The position numbers and the translations under genes were made by a program. From the NCBI GenBank assembly GCA_965243095.1, contig OZ251530.1, positions 3,410,001 through 3,474,000 of the forward strand: a DNA stretch of 64,000 nt. Reading direction: 5' to 3'. Each line of letters starts with the position of its first letter. The stretch's first letter is position 1. The notes beneath the pieces were generated by a model. It had not been told where the DNA came from and ran no database searches. It was given only the letters and a program-made list of their open reading frames with translations. Origin of the DNA: VXYL01 sp965243095. GTDB taxonomy: Bacteria; Pseudomonadota; Gammaproteobacteria; Pseudomonadales; Azotimanducaceae. Below are positions 56,429 through 64,000 of the stretch, one piece after another.

Positions 56429-59400
56429 ATGCCCACCCTGACCGGCATCCACAACGAGAACGAGTTCTACAGCCACCACTATCTGGCCGAGATCTTCGCC
56501 GGCGACATTCAGGCCACGCTCGAACGCTGGCGCAAGGAGGCTGAGGCCGCCAAGGCCCGCACGCCCCACGCCGAACTTCGGGCCCTCGCGCCGGAGTACC
56601 AGCGCTTCCGCCGGGAGTTCGCGCACGAGCGGCGCACCGGGCAGCGCATCCTTAAGCAGCGGGAGTGGTTTCGGCGGTTGTTGCCGGCGCTTGGCTATGG
56701 CTGCCAGCCCGCGAACCATCTGCTCGAAGATGGCAGCGAGGTGCCGATTCTTTGCGCCGTGGGTGGCACCGGGGGCAACGCGAACGCGCCCCGGCTGCTC
56801 GTGCTCGGGGCCTTCGATCCGCACGGCGAAGGGGAGGATCCGCTCACCCTCAAGCCGCATCGCTTGCAGTTCCAGGGGGAAGCGCCGCCGGCGGAGGCCA
56901 TCCTCGCCGAGACTTGGAACGCCATCGTCACGCGGCGCGTCTTCGGCCAGAGCCGGCCGCCGCGGTGGCTCATCGTCCTCTCTCCCAACGGCGCGCTCCT
57001 GCTCGAACGCGGGAAGTGGGCGCACAATCGGGCGCTGCGGTTCGATCTCGACGAGATCTTCACTCGCCGCGACGACCCCACGCTCAAGGCCACCGCCGCG
57101 CTGCTCCACCGCGAGAGCCTGCTTCCCGCCAGCGGGCAGAGCCTGCTCGACGGGCTGGACGAGAACAGCCACAGGCACGCCTTCGGGGTCTCCGAGGACT
57201 TGAAGCACGCGCTGCGGGAGAGCATCGAGCTCATCGGCAACGAGGCGATTCGGCATCTGCGCGAAGTCTCCAAGCGCGGGCTTTACGACCTCCCGGATGC
57301 GGCGCTCGCCCACACGCTCGGGCTCGAAGCGCTGCGGTACATGTACCGGCTGCTGTTCCTGTTCTACATCGAGGCGCGGCCCATGCTGGACTACGCGCCG
57401 CTGAACGCCGAGGCGTACCGGCGCGGCTACGGGCTGGAGCGGCTGCGCGACCTGGAGATGGCGCGGCTGACCACCGAGGAATCCCGCAACGGCCACCACC
57501 TGCACCTCAGCATCGAGCAGCTGTTCCGCCTCGTCCGCCACGGCTTCCACGCGGAGGAAGATCTGCTGAGCAGCGAAGGCGCCAAGCCAGCCGCCAGCCA
57601 AGCCCCGCAGAGCCACGGCTTCTCCATGCGCCCGCTGGACAGCCGGCTGTTCCGCGAAGAGGCCACGCCGCTGCTGAACCAGGTGAAGCTGCGCAACCAT
57701 GTGCTGCAGCGCGTGCTGCGGCTGATGTCCCTGAGCCGCCCCGGCACCCGCGGCGGCCAAGGCCGAAGACGCGGCACCGCAAGCACCCGGCGAGGCCGCA
57801 TCTCCTACGCCCAGCTCGGCATCAACCAGCTGGGCGCGGTGTACGAGGCGCTGTTGGCCTACCGCGGCTTCTTCGCCGAAGAGGACCTCTACGAGGTGAA
57901 GCCGGCCGGCAAGGCCCACGACGCCCTCGCCACCGCCTACTTCGTCCCGCAGCGCGATCTGGCGCAGTACGACGATGAAGAAAAGGTGCAGGACCGCGAC
58001 GAGAACGGCCGCCTCAAACTCCGCGTCCACAAGCGCGGCACCTTCATCTACCGCCTGGCGGGGCGCGACAGGCAGAAGTCCGCCAGCTACTACACCCCCG
58101 AGTCCCTCACCCGCACCGTGGTGAAGCACGCCCTGCGCGAACTGGTCACCGACGCCACGCCCGCCGACGACATCCTGAACGTCACCGTGTGCGAACCGGC
58201 GATGGGTTCCGCCGCCTTCCTGAACGAGGCCGTGAACCAGCTGGCGGAACGCTACCTGGAACGCAAACAGCGCGAACTGAACCGCCGCATCGAGCACGCC
58301 GACTACGCCGACGAACTGCAACGCGCCCGCCACCGCATCGCGGACCGCAGCGTGTTCGGCGTGGACCTGAACCCCGTGGCGCTGGAACTCGCGGAGGTCT
58401 CGCTGTGGCTGAACGGCATCCACCGCGACGGCCACGTGCCGTGGTTCGGCTTCCAGCTCATGTGCGGCAACTCGCTGGTGGGCGCCCGCCGGCAGACGTA
58501 TCCGCGCGCCAGGCTCACCAAGCAGAGGAAGGCCAACCTGTGGTTCAACAGCCCCCCGCAGCGCGTGCCGTGGCGTTCGGCGAACGGCGAAGCCCCGACG
58601 CGCCCGCCCGGCGCCGTCTACCACTTCCTGCTGCCGGACCCCGGCATGGCCAGCTACCGCGACAAGGCCGCGAAGACGCTGGAACCCGCCAACTTCGAGA
58701 CCATCAAGGCATGGCGCAGCGCCTTCTTCCAGCCGTTCACGGAAGAGGAAGTGGAAGTACTGGAAGCCCTCTCGACCAGCGTGGACGAGCACTGGGCCGA
58801 ACACGTGAAGCAGCAGGCCGCGGACCGCGCCGCCACCGAGGACGCCCTGCCGGTGTGGGGCCAGCCGGAACCGAAGCGCCCGCGCACGGCCAACGAGTGG
58901 AAGGACGCCATCCGCCGCCAGGGCGTACACAGCGAAGGCACGCGCACAGCCGGCCCGTACCGCCGCCTGAAGCTGGTGATGGACTACTGGTGCGCCCTGT
59001 GGTTCTGGCCCATCGCCGAGGCGCACCGGCTGCCGAGCCGCGACGAGTTCCTGAACGAAGTGATGCTGGTGCTGACGACGTCCCTCTACCAGCCGGACAT
59101 CGGCCCCAGCCAGACCGCCGACCTCTTCGGCGAGGAATACGCCGACCACGCCCCGGACACCGCCCGCCGCATCACCGACAAGCTGGGCATGCTGGATTTC
59201 GAGAGGCTGTTCGCGGAGTTCCCCAGGCTTGCGTTCGTGAACAAACTGGCCGAGCGCCACCGCTTCCACCACTGGGAACTGGCATTCGCGGACGTGTTCG
59301 CGCAGCGCGGCGGCTTCGACCTGGTGCTGGGCAACCCGCCGTGGGTGAAGGTGGAGTGGGAGGAAGGCGGCGTGCTGGGCGACCGCAACCCGCTGTTCGT

Positions 59401-61294
59401 GCTGCGCAAGCGCTCCGCCACGGAGATGACGGCCTTGCGCGGCGAGATGTTCGAGCGCTACGCGGGCCTGCGCGAGGCGTGGCTGGCGGAGTTGGAGGGG
59501 GCGGAGGCGACGCAGGCGTTCCTCAACGCGCGGCAGAACTATCCGCTGCTGGCCGGGCAGCAGACGAACCTCTACAAGTGCTTCCTGCCGCAGGCGTGGA
59601 TGATCGGGCGGGAGGGCGGAGTCGCCGGGTTTCTGCATCCCGAAGGGGTGTACGACGACCCGAAGGGCGGGACGTTCCGGGAGGCCCTGTATTCCCGGCT
59701 GCGGGCGCACTTCCAGTTTCAGAACGAGAAGAAGCTGTTCTCCGAGGTTGACCATCACGCGTCGTTCAGCGTCAACGTGTATGCCAACACCCGGGATGAG
59801 CCCGCGTTCAAGCACATCGCCAACCTGTATGCACCAGCGACGGTGGACGCCTGCCTGGAGCACGACGGGCGCGGGGAGGTGCCGGGCATCAAGGACGATG
59901 GCGCGTGGACGACGGCTGGCCACGCGGACCGGGTCGTGGACGTGGACACGGCGGCGCTGGCGAACTTCGCCACGCTGTACGACGCCGCGGGAACGCCGCC
60001 GCGCCGGGCGAGACTGCCAGCGCTGCACGCGAAGACGCTGCTGGGCGTGCTGGAGAAGCTGGCGGCGCATCCGCGGCGGGTGGGGGATCTGGGCGACGAC
60101 TTCCACGTGACCGGCCATTGGCACGAGACGATGGCCCAGCGCCAAGGCACCATCCGCCGCGAGACCCGCTTCCCGAAGGACGCCTCGGAGCTGATCCTCT
60201 CCGGCCCGCACTTCTTCGTCGGCAACCCGTTCAACAAGACGCCACGGGAGGTATGCACGCAGAACAGCCACTACGACGTGCTGGACCTGACGACCCTGCC
60301 GGAGGACTACCTGCCGCGCACGAACTACGTGCCGGCTTGCGGCGCGGAGGAGTACGAGGCTCGGATTCCCAATGTGCCTTGGTGTGACGAAGGACACGCA
60401 GTGCCGCGCAAGATCACGGGTTACTACCGTTTGGCAACTCGACGGATGAGCAGCCCGGGCCTCGAACGCACCTTGGTATCGGCCTTGGTGCCCAAGCACG
60501 TAGGGACACTTGAGACCGTCTACACCAGAGCGTTCCGTGACGTCGGGCAGCTCCTTGAAGTGGCCGCGCTCACGGCATCCATCGTCTTGGATTTCTTCGT
60601 CAAGACCACCGGCACTGGCGACCTGCACCCAACTTGCATCAACCGCCTTCCGATTCTCGCGGACGATTGCGATCCCCAAATCCGATCTGCCTTAAGAATC
60701 AGAGCCTTACGCTTGTGCTGCCTAACCACCCACTACGCCGACCTCTGGCATGCTGCCTGCACAGCAGAATTGCCAACGGCCAAGGACGCGCAGCCCATGA
60801 CCGCCATTGGTGCCTTCCGCCGCGACGCTTGGACGTGCCAAGACCCGCGCCTCCCCAGCGACTGGGCCGACCTCACCCCGCAATGGCACCGCGACTACAC
60901 CTTCCGCACCGACTACGCCCGCCGCCAAGCCTTGGTCGAGATCGACGTGCTGGCGGCCAAGGCCCTCGGCCTCACGCTGGACGAACTCCGCACCATCTAC
61001 CGCGTCCAGTTCCCGGTCATGCGCCAGTACGAAGCCCAGACGTACTACGACGCCAACGGCCGCATCGTGTTCACCCCGTCGAAGGGCTTGCCGGGCGTGG
61101 GCTTGCCGAGGAAAGCGCTCAAAGGCGACACCAACTACACCCAAACCACCCCGGAAGGCACGAAGGATGGCATCTCGCTAGGCTGGGAAGACATCCGTGG
61201 CCGCAGCGCTGGTTTCGTCACAACCGCCACCGACCTCTACCACGCCCCGTTCTCGGCGTACCGACGAGAGGCGGATTACAGCACCGCTTGGTAG
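56429..61294 (+). CDS. Large Eco57I-like N6-adenine DNA methyltransferase, complete copy D
   Basis: 1621 residues from the ATG at 56429. An N-terminal domain of about 500 residues is shared with the partial copies. AdoMet motif TVCEPAMGSAAFLNEA is at about residue 590 and catalytic motif IV LVLGNPPWVKVEW at about 970, followed by target-recognition-like and C-terminal helical regions. Size and motif spacing fit type IIG / BREX PglX / DISARM DrmMI-like methyltransferases. No PglZ, BrxC, DrmA or DrmB gene is near, so I do not assign a system. A nuclease motif (PD..ExK) was not identified in the N-terminus. It ends 19 bases from the convergent Argonaute gene. The leader (cggtagtatcgcccgccacag) is conserved in all copies that keep their 5' end. 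Confidence 0.85.
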   Translation: MPTLTGIHNENEFYSHHYLAEIFAGDIQATLERWRKEAEAAKARTPHAELRALAPEYQRFRREFAHERRTGQRILKQREWFRRLLPALGYGCQPANHLLEDGSEVPILCAVGGTGGNANAPRLLVLGAFDPHGEGEDPLTLKPHRLQFQGEAPPAEAILAETWNAIVTRRVFGQSRPPRWLIVLSPNGALLLERGKWAHNRALRFDLDEIFTRRDDPTLKATAALLHRESLLPASGQSLLDGLDENSHRHAFGVSEDLKHALRESIELIGNEAIRHLREVSKRGLYDLPDAALAHTLGLEALRYMYRLLFLFYIEARPMLDYAPLNAEAYRRGYGLERLRDLEMARLTTEESRNGHHLHLSIEQLFRLVRHGFHAEEDLLSSEGAKPAASQAPQSHGFSMRPLDSRLFREEATPLLNQVKLRNHVLQRVLRLMSLSRPGTRGGQGRRRGTASTRRGRISYAQLGINQLGAVYEALLAYRGFFAEEDLYEVKPAGKAHDALATAYFVPQRDLAQYDDEEKVQDRDENGRLKLRVHKRGTFIYRLAGRDRQKSASYYTPESLTRTVVKHALRELVTDATPADDILNVTVCEPAMGSAAFLNEAVNQLAERYLERKQRELNRRIEHADYADELQRARHRIADRSVFGVDLNPVALELAEVSLWLNGIHRDGHVPWFGFQLMCGNSLVGARRQTYPRARLTKQRKANLWFNSPPQRVPWRSANGEAPTRPPGAVYHFLLPDPGMASYRDKAAKTLEPANFETIKAWRSAFFQPFTEEEVEVLEALSTSVDEHWAEHVKQQAADRAATEDALPVWGQPEPKRPRTANEWKDAIRRQGVHSEGTRTAGPYRRLKLVMDYWCALWFWPIAEAHRLPSRDEFLNEVMLVLTTSLYQPDIGPSQTADLFGEEYADHAPDTARRITDKLGMLDFERLFAEFPRLAFVNKLAERHRFHHWELAFADVFAQRGGFDLVLGNPPWVKVEWEEGGVLGDRNPLFVLRKRSATEMTALRGEMFERYAGLREAWLAELEGAEATQAFLNARQNYPLLAGQQTNLYKCFLPQAWMIGREGGVAGFLHPEGVYDDPKGGTFREALYSRLRAHFQFQNEKKLFSEVDHHASFSVNVYANTRDEPAFKHIANLYAPATVDACLEHDGRGEVPGIKDDGAWTTAGHADRVVDVDTAALANFATLYDAAGTPPRRARLPALHAKTLLGVLEKLAAHPRRVGDLGDDFHVTGHWHETMAQRQGTIRRETRFPKDASELILSGPHFFVGNPFNKTPREVCTQNSHYDVLDLTTLPEDYLPRTNYVPACGAEEYEARIPNVPWCDEGHAVPRKITGYYRLATRRMSSPGLERTLVSALVPKHVGTLETVYTRAFRDVGQLLEVAALTASIVLDFFVKTTGTGDLHPTCINRLPILADDCDPQIRSALRIRALRLCCLTTHYADLWHAACTAELPTAKDAQPMTAIGAFRRDAWTCQDPRLPSDWADLTPQWHRDYTFRTDYARRQALVEIDVLAAKALGLTLDELRTIYRVQFPVMRQYEAQTYYDANGRIVFTPSKGLPGVGLPRKALKGDTNYTQTTPEGTKDGISLGWEDIRGRSAGFVTTATDLYHAPFSAYRREADYSTAW

Positions 61295-61313
61295 ACGAAC
61301 AAGGACACGTTGC

Positions 61314-62759
61314 TTAAATGTAATACGGGTAGCTCGACGTTGGGACTTGGCCCATCGGCACATGCCTTAGCACTTTGCCGACCTGCTTCGCAGCCCGAAT
61401 TGGAATGGGTAGAGCACCGTCGAACTGCGTCGAGTTCCAGTTCATCTTTGTTAGCGCTAGTACCTCGTCGGCGATCTCCATAATCGGTGTATCGATCCTG
61501 TGCGGTTGGAGCATCAGGGGCGTAGGTACACGCATGCCAGGATAGGTACCGTAGAAGGGAACACTACCACGCGTAAAGAGTATCGCGTCCCGGCCGAGTT
61601 TGACGGTCGTGCCCCTGAATGGCGGGTAGGAACCTTCCCGATAGAGCGTAATGGGAGACCCCTCAGAGATCCAAACGAAGTCGCGGTGCCCAACACTCGC
61701 TTCATCGAGAGCCTGGGCGAACCCGTCGATCTCTTCGTCTCTGAATCTCGCGGTTTTCATGACTACGATCCGCGCGGGATAGTGAAGGTGCTGTCCAAAG
61801 AACGCCTTTAGGGACCTTTGCAAAAGGTCGTAGGCGTCCTCACGACTCAGGTATGGGTTACGGCCATGCTTTTTCGTCCGCGCCCGCCCGCCTCGGAGAA
61901 TCAGACCCTTGCCGCGTTCGTCGAACATCTGGGCTGTCGATGTCAGCAACCTTTGTCCAGTCAGATCCCGATAGAAGCCGACCCCGACGTAGCTCGTGCT
62001 AAGGCGGCCTTCGGGGCGAGGCAACCGCCATGGGGTTCGGCCAGCCTTGTAGAACATCGCGTTGAGCAAGTTCCATGCCCGTGTAGCGGGATCCTGCACA
62101 GTTCGTGTCGTCGCCTTTAGCTTCCTAGGTATCTTCGCGTGGTCGTCCCAGAGCGTCGGCCAAGCCAACTGCGTCGGGCTTCGGAGGTTCAAGGTCTTGG
62201 CCTTGAAGAGATCCCTGAAATCAGTCGGGAGTTGTCCGTCGTCGTCGACCTTTTCGTTCTCCGCGAGTTCTGTCACGTCGTTGACGACCCGCATTATGAG
62301 ATCAAACGGCAGTGCAGCGACGATCACATGCGGCGGATCGGAGCCTTCAAGCATCGCTTGTGCTTGGTCAAAGAACACCTCCGCCGCCTCGGTAACGGCC
62401 TCACTGTGATTGCGGATGCAGGCGATGTTGCCTATGTCCTTGAGCGGCAAGATGCGGCGGGCCGCGGAGTTCACCTCAAAACGACAGCGAAACGGGTTCT
62501 GGTTGCCCAGCCCGGGGAACGGCGGGAACAAGTTGGGCAGCTTGGCCGATTTCGCCGGAATGGACGACGTGAGCCGCTCCATCCACGCCGCGAACCCCTC
62601 ATAGGTCTCCGCGGTGCCGATGACACCGATGCTAACCCGGTCGCCGGGCATGGGTTGCAGCGGGCCATGCTGACAGAGGCCGTAGCGGGGATCGACATGG
62701 AAGCCGCGGTCACCGAACTCAAGCTCAGGCTCTGGCAAAACTGCTGTTCTGAATGTCAT
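61314..62759 (-). CDS. Short prokaryotic Argonaute (MID-PIWI), SPARDA type
   Basis: 481 residues from the ATG at 62759. The C-terminal half is a PIWI domain: STSYVGVGFYRDLTGQRLL, STAQMFDERGKGLILRGG and the hallmark end VLALTKMNWNSTQFDG, then PIPIRAAKQVGKVL and a C-terminal YYI. The first catalytic aspartate of active Argonautes is replaced (YVGVGF), and the last position is asparagine (MNWN), so slicing activity is unlikely. Short Argonautes use guide RNA to find invading nucleic acid and then activate a partner. The ATG overlaps the stop of the DUF4365-APAZ gene, which is that partner. Confidence 0.88.
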   Translation of the reverse strand: MTFRTAVLPEPELEFGDRGFHVDPRYGLCQHGPLQPMPGDRVSIGVIGTAETYEGFAAWMERLTSSIPAKSAKLPNLFPPFPGLGNQNPFRCRFEVNSAARRILPLKDIGNIACIRNHSEAVTEAAEVFFDQAQAMLEGSDPPHVIVAALPFDLIMRVVNDVTELAENEKVDDDGQLPTDFRDLFKAKTLNLRSPTQLAWPTLWDDHAKIPRKLKATTRTVQDPATRAWNLLNAMFYKAGRTPWRLPRPEGRLSTSYVGVGFYRDLTGQRLLTSTAQMFDERGKGLILRGGRARTKKHGRNPYLSREDAYDLLQRSLKAFFGQHLHYPARIVVMKTARFRDEEIDGFAQALDEASVGHRDFVWISEGSPITLYREGSYPPFRGTTVKLGRDAILFTRGSVPFYGTYPGMRVPTPLMLQPHRIDTPIMEIADEVLALTKMNWNSTQFDGALPIPIRAAKQVGKVLRHVPMGQVPTSSYPYYI

Positions 62760-64000
62760 CGTAGTTCCCCTGCAAACAAGCCACGGTCGACTGGATGATC
62801 CGGCGCGGATCGTCGCCAAGTTTCCTCCGGAACAGCCTTCTGGAGCTTCAGTGGGTCTAGCGCCTCGAAGGTAATGGGGCGGTGGGTACTCTGTCCACAC
62901 TCCGGCGGAAACAGGTCTGCGGCACCCTGATGAACGCCGTCGATCAACAAGTGCTTCCACATCGCTAACTGCCCGCTGAGCGACGAGTTGAGCTCAAGCT
63001 TCTTCTTGCCCGCCAACCGACCGCCCGCAAACTTGTCTGGTCGAACGCCGTCCCATGTGAAATGGTATGTTGGCGTCACGGACATGAGCCATTCGTCTTC
63101 GACTCTCCAGAACCTCGGCTTGAACGCGTGATGGCGGACGAATTTGACGACGCGACCGTCCTTCCGGTAGACCTTAACCACCTGCGCTGAAGCGTGTATT
63201 TTGAGCGACCGGTAGGAATACGCTCGGCTGATCTCTGGTGGCTGGGCGGGGAAGTAGAAGGTACGGTGCTGCTTCTCGAACGCCAACGTGCCTTCAAGCT
63301 GCGTTGCTAGAGTTCGACGCAGCAGTTCAATGAACGCATGCTCGTCTGCCTCGTCGTCAGGAAACGCTACTTCTGAGCAATCCAGTCGCTCCACCGTGCC
63401 GCTGTCGACGACTTCCGAGAGCGGCCAGACCGTGGGGTCGCGGAATGACATGAACTGACGAGCCCGTATCACCCAATCGTCCGGTGGTCGATCTTCGTGC
63501 TTGAGCAGCTCAAATAGGGCATCTCGCCCGGTCGTATGTGGCGAGAAGCCGATGTAAACGCTGGTTGGAAGGCGCACTCTGAGCAGATTCAGATGAGCTT
63601 CCTCACCGTGATTCAAAGCCGGGAAGTAGACGCCGAACTGACCCCGATCGACGCACAGGCTCGCAATGGCGTCACCAGCATCCTTGTCGAAAGCGTCCCG
63701 ACGCTTGTCAAACTGCAGCTGCCGGTGCCCGTCCCCTTGCCCAGCTTCAACGCTCTTCCAATAGGCTACTTGCTTCTTCAAGTGAACCAACACGATGATG
63801 ACCGGGATGTTGGCCCCCCTCCAATACGCCAAGTCTTCCTCGCGCATCGTGTAGGTGAATCCGGTATCGGTCTCTCTCGCGTAAGTGCCTTCCTTGATGG
63901 TCTTCACTTGAACCGCAACGAACTGGCCGGTTGCGCGCCCACTGCTAGGGTCGCGAATCTCAAGAAAGCCGTCCATGCCAGCTTCGAGCGGGCCGTGAGG
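62756..64000 (-). CDS. DUF4365-APAZ nuclease subunit of SPARDA, 5' end beyond window
   Basis: 414 residues are visible, and the frame is open to the window edge (PHGPLEAGMDGFLEIRD at the start). The N-terminal region is a DUF4365 PD-(D/E)XK-type nuclease with D in GMDGFLEIRD and QVK in FVAVQVKTI. After it comes an APAZ region (from about residue 150: LPTSVYIGFSPHTTGRDALF ... TPTYHFTWDGVRPDKFAGGR), which replaces the missing N-terminal half of the short Argonaute. This is the effector of SPARDA systems, which on guide-directed target recognition degrades DNA and RNA and kills or arrests the cell. About 30 N-terminal residues are probably missing. Gene order is effector, then Argonaute, with ATGA overlap. 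Confidence 0.85.
   Translation of the reverse strand, partial: PHGPLEAGMDGFLEIRDPSSGRATGQFVAVQVKTIKEGTYARETDTGFTYTMREEDLAYWRGANIPVIIVLVHLKKQVAYWKSVEAGQGDGHRQLQFDKRRDAFDKDAGDAIASLCVDRGQFGVYFPALNHGEEAHLNLLRVRLPTSVYIGFSPHTTGRDALFELLKHEDRPPDDWVIRARQFMSFRDPTVWPLSEVVDSGTVERLDCSEVAFPDDEADEHAFIELLRRTLATQLEGTLAFEKQHRTFYFPAQPPEISRAYSYRSLKIHASAQVVKVYRKDGRVVKFVRHHAFKPRFWRVEDEWLMSVTPTYHFTWDGVRPDKFAGGRLAGKKKLELNSSLSGQLAMWKHLLIDGVHQGAADLFPPECGQSTHRPITFEALDPLKLQKAVPEETWRRSAPDHPVDRGLFAGELR

Noticed and set aside
56294..60679. Very long open frame (1461 codons) on the minus strand opposite the large methyltransferase gene
   Set aside because: It is the mirror of a GC-rich coding frame, is low in sequence complexity (V, A, H, G, Q-rich), has no recognisable domain, and the plus-strand frame has clear methyltransferase motifs.
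49944..61294. A complete DISARM or BREX system around the large methyltransferase
   Set aside because: No DrmA, DrmB, DrmC, PglZ, BrxA or BrxC-like gene is present in the window, so only the methyltransferase type can be named.

Overview
The window is GC-rich, densely coded bacterial DNA, best read as a Gram-negative proteobacterium, probably gammaproteobacterial. TonB-dependent receptors, a MacA-TolC-MacB type tripartite exporter, DsbD and TlpA-like thiol proteins and an adjacent aroK-aroB pair support this. No rRNA, tRNA or CRISPR array was recognised. The striking feature is repeated gene families and their wreckage: many genes occur as duplicated, truncated, fused or frameshifted copies.

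Left part (1-32 kb): a landscape of MacB-type ABC exporters (six, one lacking its N-terminus and one running off the window edge). A MacA-TolC-MacB operon is present as a broken tandem duplication, with a cassette of a small secreted peptide gene plus its own MacB-like exporter between the two halves. A second peptide-exporter cassette lies at 17.4-19.7 kb. The two peptides are clearly related (two cysteines, YSG and YIDN motifs) and are the best candidates here for an undescribed peptide-export system. Around them lie an ATPase gene fused to a beheaded ABC gene, two full and two fragmentary TonB-dependent receptor genes, an IS transposase fragment, a thioredoxin-like protein, DsbD, and two near-identical tandem AAA-ATPase/nuclease genes. 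hicAB (toxin broken, antitoxin intact), a degraded HEPN-like gene and a HicB-like gene coupled to another MacB close the region.

Middle part (32-43 kb): mostly ordinary metabolism: a frameshifted LigD, an enolase-superfamily dehydratase/racemase, a Gfo/Idh/MocA oxidoreductase, an M16 peptidase, a YgjP-like metallopeptidase, a DUF433/DUF5615 toxin-antitoxin pair, aroK and aroB.

Right part (43-64 kb): a defence island. A large Eco57I-like N6-adenine methyltransferase gene occurs four times: complete at 56.4-61.3 kb, truncated at 49.9-52.1 kb, and as remnants at 44.1 and 46.9 kb. Each copy sits beside a different cargo: a nonsense-interrupted HhH glycosylase-like gene with a frameshifted methyltransferase and mazEF; a Bpu10I-like restriction-modification pair with a broken nuclease; a two-gene ATPase + ATPase-TPR operon (candidate new defence system); and a SPARDA-type short Argonaute with its DUF4365-APAZ nuclease partner. 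Two of the copies share the same internal deletion scar followed by the same strong promoter, which then drives unrelated genes. This suggests that the methyltransferase repeats act as recombination boundaries for exchanging defence cargo.
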